A stretch of DNA of 64,000 nucleotides from Lentzea jiangxiensis. GTDB taxonomy: Bacteria > Actinomycetota > Actinomycetes > Mycobacteriales > Pseudonocardiaceae. The position numbers were made by a program, and so were the translations under genes. Every line of letters begins with the position of its first letter. Position 1 is the first letter of the stretch. The notes below the pieces were generated by a model, which saw only the letters and a program-made list of their open reading frames with translations, searched no databases and had not been told where the DNA came from. Shown here piece by piece: positions 59,655 to 64,000 of the stretch. The DNA lies in contig NZ_FNIX01000014.1 in NCBI RefSeq assembly GCF_900104175.1, positions 62,001-126,000 on the forward strand. The letters run 5' to 3'.

Positions 59655-61127
59655 ATGGGCTCGCCCGTCCCCACCGGGGAAGGCTCAGCAGGTGCGTCGG
59701 TGGCGACGAGCACGTCGCCAGGACTGCGAGCGCCGACGCGGCGCGGCACCGAGCTGGTCATGCTGTCGTTCGCCGCGGGCCTCGTGACGCTGGCGTTGAT
59801 CCTGGTCGAACTGAACCAGGAGCGCTCGCTGAGCCTGAGGATCCTCTACCTCGGTCTCGCGTACCTCGGCCTCTTCGCCTGTGCCCACCTCGCCGTGCGC
59901 CGGTGGGCGCCGTACGCGGACCCGGTGATCCTGCCGTGCGTCGCGCTGCTCAACGGGCTCGGCCTGGTGGTCATCCACCGGATCGACCTCGCCATGGAGG
60001 GCACCGTCTTCCCGGACGGCTCGACGTGGGACCCGATGGCCTTCAAGCAGGTCATCTGGACCGCCATCGGGTTGTTGCTGTTCGCGGCGACGCTGAAGTT
60101 CCTCACCGACCACCGCACGCTCGCGCGGTTCGGCTACACGTTCGGCCTCGCCGGCCTCGTCGCGCTGATGCTGCCCGGTGTGCTGCCGGGCTTCATCGCC
60201 CCGGAGATCAACGGCGCGAAGATCTGGCTGCGCATCGGCCCGTTGTCGATCCAGCCCGGTGAGTTCGCCAAGATCCTGCTGATGGTCTTCTTCGCCGCTT
60301 TCCTGGTGTCGAAGCGGGACCTCTTCACCGTGGCGGGCCGCCGGTTCCTCGGCATGGACCTGCCCCGTGCGCGCGACCTCGGCCCGCTGTTCGCGGCCTG
60401 GGGCGTCACGGTCGCGGTCATGGTGCTGCAGAAGGACCTCGGCTCCTCGCTGCTGTTCTTCGGAATCGTGCTCGTGCTGCTCTACGTCGCCACCGAACGC
60501 GCGGCGTGGGTCGTGCTCGGCCTCGGCCTGTTCTCCGGCGGCGCGATCGTCGCGTGGAAGCTCTTCGGGCACGTCCAGCAGCGTGTGGCGAACTGGCAGG
60601 ACCCGATCTCGCGCTACGAGCTCGTCGGCGGCGGTTACCAGATCTCGCAGTCGCTGTTCGGGCTCGCGACCGGCGGCATCGGTGGCGCGGGCCTGGGCGC
60701 CGGCCGCCCGGAGATGATCCCCGAGGCGAACACCGACTTCATCACGGCCGTGATCGGCGAGGAGCTCGGGTTCATCGGCTTCGCGGCCCTGCTGCTGGTC
60801 TACATGATCTTTGCGTTGCGCGGCCTGCGCAGCGCCATCGCCGTGCGCGACAGCTTCGGCAAGCTGCTCGGCGGCGGTCTCGCGTTCGCGGTCTGCTTCC
60901 AGGTGTTCATCGTCGTCGGCGGTGTCACGAAGCTGATCCCGATGACGGGCATCACCGCACCGTTCCTGTCCAAGGGTGGTTCGTCGCTGCTCGCGAACTA
61001 CGTCCTGGTCGCGTTGCTGCTGCGGATCTCCGCGGCGGCGCGGGCCCCGCAGCGGGCTCCGAAGCCGAAACCGCAGCAACCGGCCATCGCCGACCAGCAC
61101 ACTGTGATGGTGGAGCGTCCCAAATGA
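59655..61127 (+). CDS. rodA: RodA: SEDS-family peptidoglycan glycosyltransferase
   Basis: 490 residues from ATG 59655 (TTG 59652 also possible). About twelve transmembrane helices and the SEDS motifs INGAKIWLRIGPLSIQPGEFAKI, YQISQSLFGLATGGIGGAGLG and FLSKGGSSLLANYVLVALL are present. It polymerises lipid II and acts with the PBP encoded by the overlapping next gene (ATGA). The Thr-rich N-terminus is a likely phosphorylation target. Confidence 0.95.
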   Translation: MGSPVPTGEGSAGASVATSTSPGLRAPTRRGTELVMLSFAAGLVTLALILVELNQERSLSLRILYLGLAYLGLFACAHLAVRRWAPYADPVILPCVALLNGLGLVVIHRIDLAMEGTVFPDGSTWDPMAFKQVIWTAIGLLLFAATLKFLTDHRTLARFGYTFGLAGLVALMLPGVLPGFIAPEINGAKIWLRIGPLSIQPGEFAKILLMVFFAAFLVSKRDLFTVAGRRFLGMDLPRARDLGPLFAAWGVTVAVMVLQKDLGSSLLFFGIVLVLLYVATERAAWVVLGLGLFSGGAIVAWKLFGHVQQRVANWQDPISRYELVGGGYQISQSLFGLATGGIGGAGLGAGRPEMIPEANTDFITAVIGEELGFIGFAALLLVYMIFALRGLRSAIAVRDSFGKLLGGGLAFAVCFQVFIVVGGVTKLIPMTGITAPFLSKGGSSLLANYVLVALLLRISAAARAPQRAPKPKPQQPAIADQHTVMVERPK

Positions 61128-62596
61128 ACACACCGCTCCGCCGCGTCGGCATGGCCATGATGGTGATGGTCCTGCTCCTGCTGGGCAACGCCACGTGGGT
61201 CCAGGTCATCAACGCCGACGAGTGGCGCAAGAACGCCTACAACCGCCGGGTGCTGCTCGACGAGTACGCCCGCAAGCGCGGTCTGATCACGGTCGCCGAC
61301 GGCACGGTGATCGCGGACGTCAAGGAGACGACCGACCGCCTGCGGTACCTGCGCACCTACAACGCGGGCCCGGTCTACGCACCCGTCACGGGGTACCTGT
61401 CGGTCACCTACGGCACCTCCGGCATGGAGCGCGCCGAGAACGACCTGCTCAACGGCTCGGACGACCGGCTGTTCGCGCGCCGCGTCTCCGCGTTGATCAC
61501 CGGTCGCGACCCGGTCGGCGGCAACGTGCAGCTCACCCTGAACACCAAGGTGCAGCAGACCGCGTACGACCAGCTGACCGCGAAGGGCTTCACCGGCTCG
61601 GTCGTCGCGATCAAGCCGGACACCGGTGAGATCCTCGCGATGGCGAGCACGCCGTCCTACGACCCGAACCTGCTCGCGAGCCACGACGTGAACGCGCAGG
61701 CGGCCGCCTGGAAGCAGTTCACGGCCAAGGACGCGAACGACCCGCTGGTCAACCGCGCGACGCAGGCCCTCTACCCGGCCGGCTCGACGCTGAAGGTGGT
61801 CGTCGCGGCCGCGGCGCTCGCCGACGGCAAGAACAAGGACTCGCAGTACACCGCCAAGGGCTCGATCACGCTGCCGGGCAGCAACACCCCGCTGCCCAAC
61901 TTCAACGGCACCCCGTGCGGCCCCGGCGAGACGGTGTCGATGGAGACCGCCCTCGCCAAGTCGTGCAACACGGCGTTCGGTGAGATGGCGGGCCAGGTCG
62001 GCGCGAACAAGCTGCGCCGCCAGGCGGAGAAGTTCGGCTTCAACGACCCGGACCTCGAGGTTCCGCTGGTGGTCGAGACCTCGACGCTCGGGCCGATTCC
62101 GGACGAGGCCGCGCTCTACCAGACCGGTATCGGCCAGCGCGACGTGCAGATCACGCCGCTGGAGAACGCGGTGGTGGCGGCGACGATCGCCAACGGCGGC
62201 AAGCGCATGCAGCCGTACCTGGTGTCGAAGATCCTGGGCCCGGACCTGAAGTCGATCGACGACACCGAGCCCGACGAGGTCGACACCGCGATGAGCACGG
62301 CCAACGCGGCCGCGCTGCGCGACATGATGATCCAGTCGGAGATCAACACGGGCGGCGAGGGCCGGCTGCAGAACGTCCAGGTGGCGTCGAAGACGGGTAC
62401 CGCCGAGCACGGCACCGACGTCACGAAGAACAACCCGCACGCCTGGTACATCGGCTTCGCGCCGGCGCAGAAGCCGGAGATCGCGATCGCGGTGATCGTG
62501 GAGGACGGTGGCGACCGCGGTCTGGGCGCCACCGGTGGCAAGGTCGCCGCTCCCGTCGGCCGCGCCGTGATGAACGCGTACCTGGCAGGCCGCTGA
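61124..62596 (+). CDS. pbpA: PbpA: class B penicillin-binding protein (transpeptidase)
   Basis: 490 residues. One membrane anchor (about 8-28), a dimerisation domain and the transpeptidase domain with Ser221-Thr-Leu-Lys224 (SxxK nucleophile), Ser280-Cys-Asn (SxN) and Lys423-Thr-Gly-Thr. The enzyme cross-links peptidoglycan with RodA. The stop codon overlaps the kinase ATG by one base. Confidence 0.95.
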   Translation: MNTPLRRVGMAMMVMVLLLLGNATWVQVINADEWRKNAYNRRVLLDEYARKRGLITVADGTVIADVKETTDRLRYLRTYNAGPVYAPVTGYLSVTYGTSGMERAENDLLNGSDDRLFARRVSALITGRDPVGGNVQLTLNTKVQQTAYDQLTAKGFTGSVVAIKPDTGEILAMASTPSYDPNLLASHDVNAQAAAWKQFTAKDANDPLVNRATQALYPAGSTLKVVVAAAALADGKNKDSQYTAKGSITLPGSNTPLPNFNGTPCGPGETVSMETALAKSCNTAFGEMAGQVGANKLRRQAEKFGFNDPDLEVPLVVETSTLGPIPDEAALYQTGIGQRDVQITPLENAVVAATIANGGKRMQPYLVSKILGPDLKSIDDTEPDEVDTAMSTANAAALRDMMIQSEINTGGEGRLQNVQVASKTGTAEHGTDVTKNNPHAWYIGFAPAQKPEIAIAVIVEDGGDRGLGATGGKVAAPVGRAVMNAYLAGR

Positions 62597-64000
62597 TGCT
62601 GACCACGGGCCAGCTCCTCGCCGACCGCTACCGCCTCACCAGGCGGATCGCGGTCGGTGGCATGGGCGAGGTCTGGGAAGGCGCGGATGAGCGGCTCGAC
62701 CGGCGGGTGGCCGTCAAGGTGCTCAAGGCCGAGCTCTCCGGCGACCCGGAGTTCCTGCACCGCTTCCGCACCGAGGCGCGGATGACCGCGTCGCTCAACC
62801 ACCCCGGCATCGCGTCGGTGCACGACTACGGCGAGACGGCGTCCGTCACCGACGGACCCGAGGACACCGCCTACCTCGTCATGGAACTGGTCGAGGGCGA
62901 GCCGCTCGCGACGATCATCTCCCGCGGCCGGCTGGCCGCCGACGTGACGCTCGACCTGCTGGAGCAGACCGGGAACGCGTTGCAGGCGGCGCACGAACGC
63001 GGGCTGGTGCACCGCGACGTGAAGCCCGGCAACATCATGGTGACCCCCTCCGGCAAGGTGAAGATCACCGACTTCGGCATCGCGAAGGCCGTGGACGCGG
63101 CCCCCGTGACGCGGTCCGGCATGGTGATGGGCACCGCGCACTACATCGCTCCCGAGCAGGCCCTCGGTGGCGAGGCCGAGCCGGCGAGCGACGTCTACTC
63201 CCTGGCGGTGTGCGGCTACGAGTGCCTCGCCGGGCACCGGCCGTTCCTCTCGGACAACGCGGTGACGGTCGCGATGATGCACATCCGCGACATCGCGCCG
63301 CCGTTGCCGCCGGACGTGCCGCCGGGTGCGCGCGCGTTGATCGAGGCGACGCTGGTGAAGGACCCGAGGCAGCGTTACCGGACCGGCGGTGAGTTCGCCG
63401 CGGCGGTGAGCGCCGTGCGGGTGGGCCAGCCGCTGCCGACGCCGTCCGGCTTCACGATGCCGCCGATCCCCCAGCAGGTCGTGCAGCAGCCACCGCCTCC
63501 GCAGGTGTCGCAACCGCTTCCGGTACCACCGCAGATGCAGCAGCAACACCACCAAAGCCGTCCCGGCACCCATCCGGCGATGCAGCCGGCGGCGCACCAG
63601 ACGGGCATGCAACCGGTGCACCAGACCGGAACGTTCACCCCGATGCCGACGCCACCGGGGAGGAACCGGTCTGCCGTCTGGGTTATGGTCGCTCTTCTGG
63701 TGACCGTGCTGGTGGTGCTCGGCGTGGTCCTCGTGTGGAAGCTGACGCTGGGGTCGACCGATGCCAGTGGTCAGGGTGGCCGTCCGACCACCTCCACCTC
63801 GGCGAACCCGAACCCGCCGGCGAACGGGCAGGCGAAGCCGGACTCCGCCGACCGCATACCGGGCAACGCGCCGAAGCGGATCGACGAGGACGACTACATC
63901 GGTCGTTCCGGCGACGAGGTCAGGACCGAGTTGGTCGACCACGGCCTGGAGCCCCAAGTGCTGAGCGCCCAGGGCACGTCGCCGGGGGACCTGAAGAAGT
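62596..64000 (+). CDS. pknA: PknA-type Ser/Thr kinase, 3' end outside the window
   Basis: 468 residues are visible. The kinase domain (about 8-270) has the G-loop [11 protein letters not shown], Lys41, HRDVKPGN with Asp141, and DFGIAK with Asp159. The activation loop [19 protein letters not shown] is also intact. A Pro/Gln/His-rich linker and one transmembrane helix (about 357-383) follow. Then a PASTA-like module begins at about 430 ([24 protein letters not shown]). Position after pbpA says PknA; the extracellular PASTA-like part is unlike mycobacterial PknA. pknB should follow outside the window. Confidence 0.9.
   Translation, partial: MLTTGQLLADRYRLTRRIAVGGMGEVWEGADERLDRRVAVKVLKAELSGDPEFLHRFRTEARMTASLNHPGIASVHDYGETASVTDGPEDTAYLVMELVEGEPLATIISRGRLAADVTLDLLEQTGNALQAAHERGLVHRDVKPGNIMVTPSGKVKITDFGIAKAVDAAPVTRSGMVMGTAHYIAPEQALGGEAEPASDVYSLAVCGYECLAGHRPFLSDNAVTVAMMHIRDIAPPLPPDVPPGARALIEATLVKDPRQRYRTGGEFAAAVSAVRVGQPLPTPSGFTMPPIPQQVVQQPPPPQVSQPLPVPPQMQQQHHQSRPGTHPAMQPAAHQTGMQPVHQTGTFTPMPTPPGRNRSAVWVMVALLVTVLVVLGVVLVWKLTLGSTDASGQGGRPTTSTSANPNPPANGQAKPDSADRIPGNAPKRIDEDDYIGRSGDEVRTELVDHGLEPQVLSAQGTSPGDLKK

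Noticed and set aside
1-64000. Insertion sequence, transposase, integrase or prophage
   Set aside because: None seen on either strand; the debris region at 24.3-25.8 kb has no transposase or clear inverted ends.

Overview
The window is high-GC DNA from a filamentous actinobacterium. The best guess is Pseudonocardiales, of the Lentzea/Saccharothrix/Lechevalieria type. Evidence: GTG starts are very common; several genes look leaderless, with a TACCCT- or TAGGCA-like -10 box ending 6-8 nt before the start; and the right end carries the actinobacterial growth/division locus fhaA-fhaB-pstP-rodA-pbpA-pknA next to a tRNA-Leu(CAG). That locus lies close to oriC in actinobacteria, so this is probably chromosome near the origin. 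Two degenerate parS-like sites at about 37.06 kb and 43.72 kb would fit.

Layout. 0-4.7 kb: the 3' end of a P450, a secreted glycerophosphodiesterase, a membrane protein, a rhodanese, and a SigE-type ECF sigma/membrane partner pair. 4.7-15.5 kb: a carboxylate uptake and oxidation block with two sodium:solute (acetate-type) symporters, each paired with a small two-helix membrane protein, a LytTR response regulator, an SppA-type protease, a LytS-type histidine kinase, and the divergent lutABC lactate-oxidation operon. 15.5-19.9 kb: Fpg/Nei glycosylase, a membrane protein, an ECF sigma factor fused to a zinc-finger/membrane domain, tRNA-Gly(GCC), and a frameshifted S66 peptidase. 19.9-27.2 kb is accessory in character: OsmC, a short P450 divergent from an AfsR-type regulator, a decayed nitroreductase, an orphan CdiI-like immunity gene, a Ser/Thr-rich leaderless gene, and an MsrA remnant.

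27.2-31.1 kb holds a 1059-residue methyltransferase/coiled-coil/GT2/second-GT fusion coupled to a second methyltransferase, probably acting on a surface glycan. Next come several small genes, including a 43-residue membrane peptide with a strong ribosome binding site. After them: gamma-glutamyltransferase, an SDR, a TM0106-type nuclease, a BCCT transporter and a copper block (membrane protein, YcnI, CopC, CopD). Then LysR/SDR, an XRE-TPR regulator with two small divergent genes, a GH1-MFS-SDR operon with a divergent TetR gene, a PLP enzyme divergent from a sugar-lactone-type FAD oxidase, and two NAD(P)-binding enzymes.

56.3-64 kb is the conserved core. FhaA and FhaB read phospho-threonine marks, PstP removes them, RodA and PbpA build peptidoglycan, and the PknA-type kinase, cut by the window end, writes the marks. 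The genes from fhaB to pknA are almost all overlapped or abutting, as in one transcript.

All functions come from reading motifs, lengths and neighbourhood; no database search was possible. Start codons are reasoned choices, and uncertain ones are marked.
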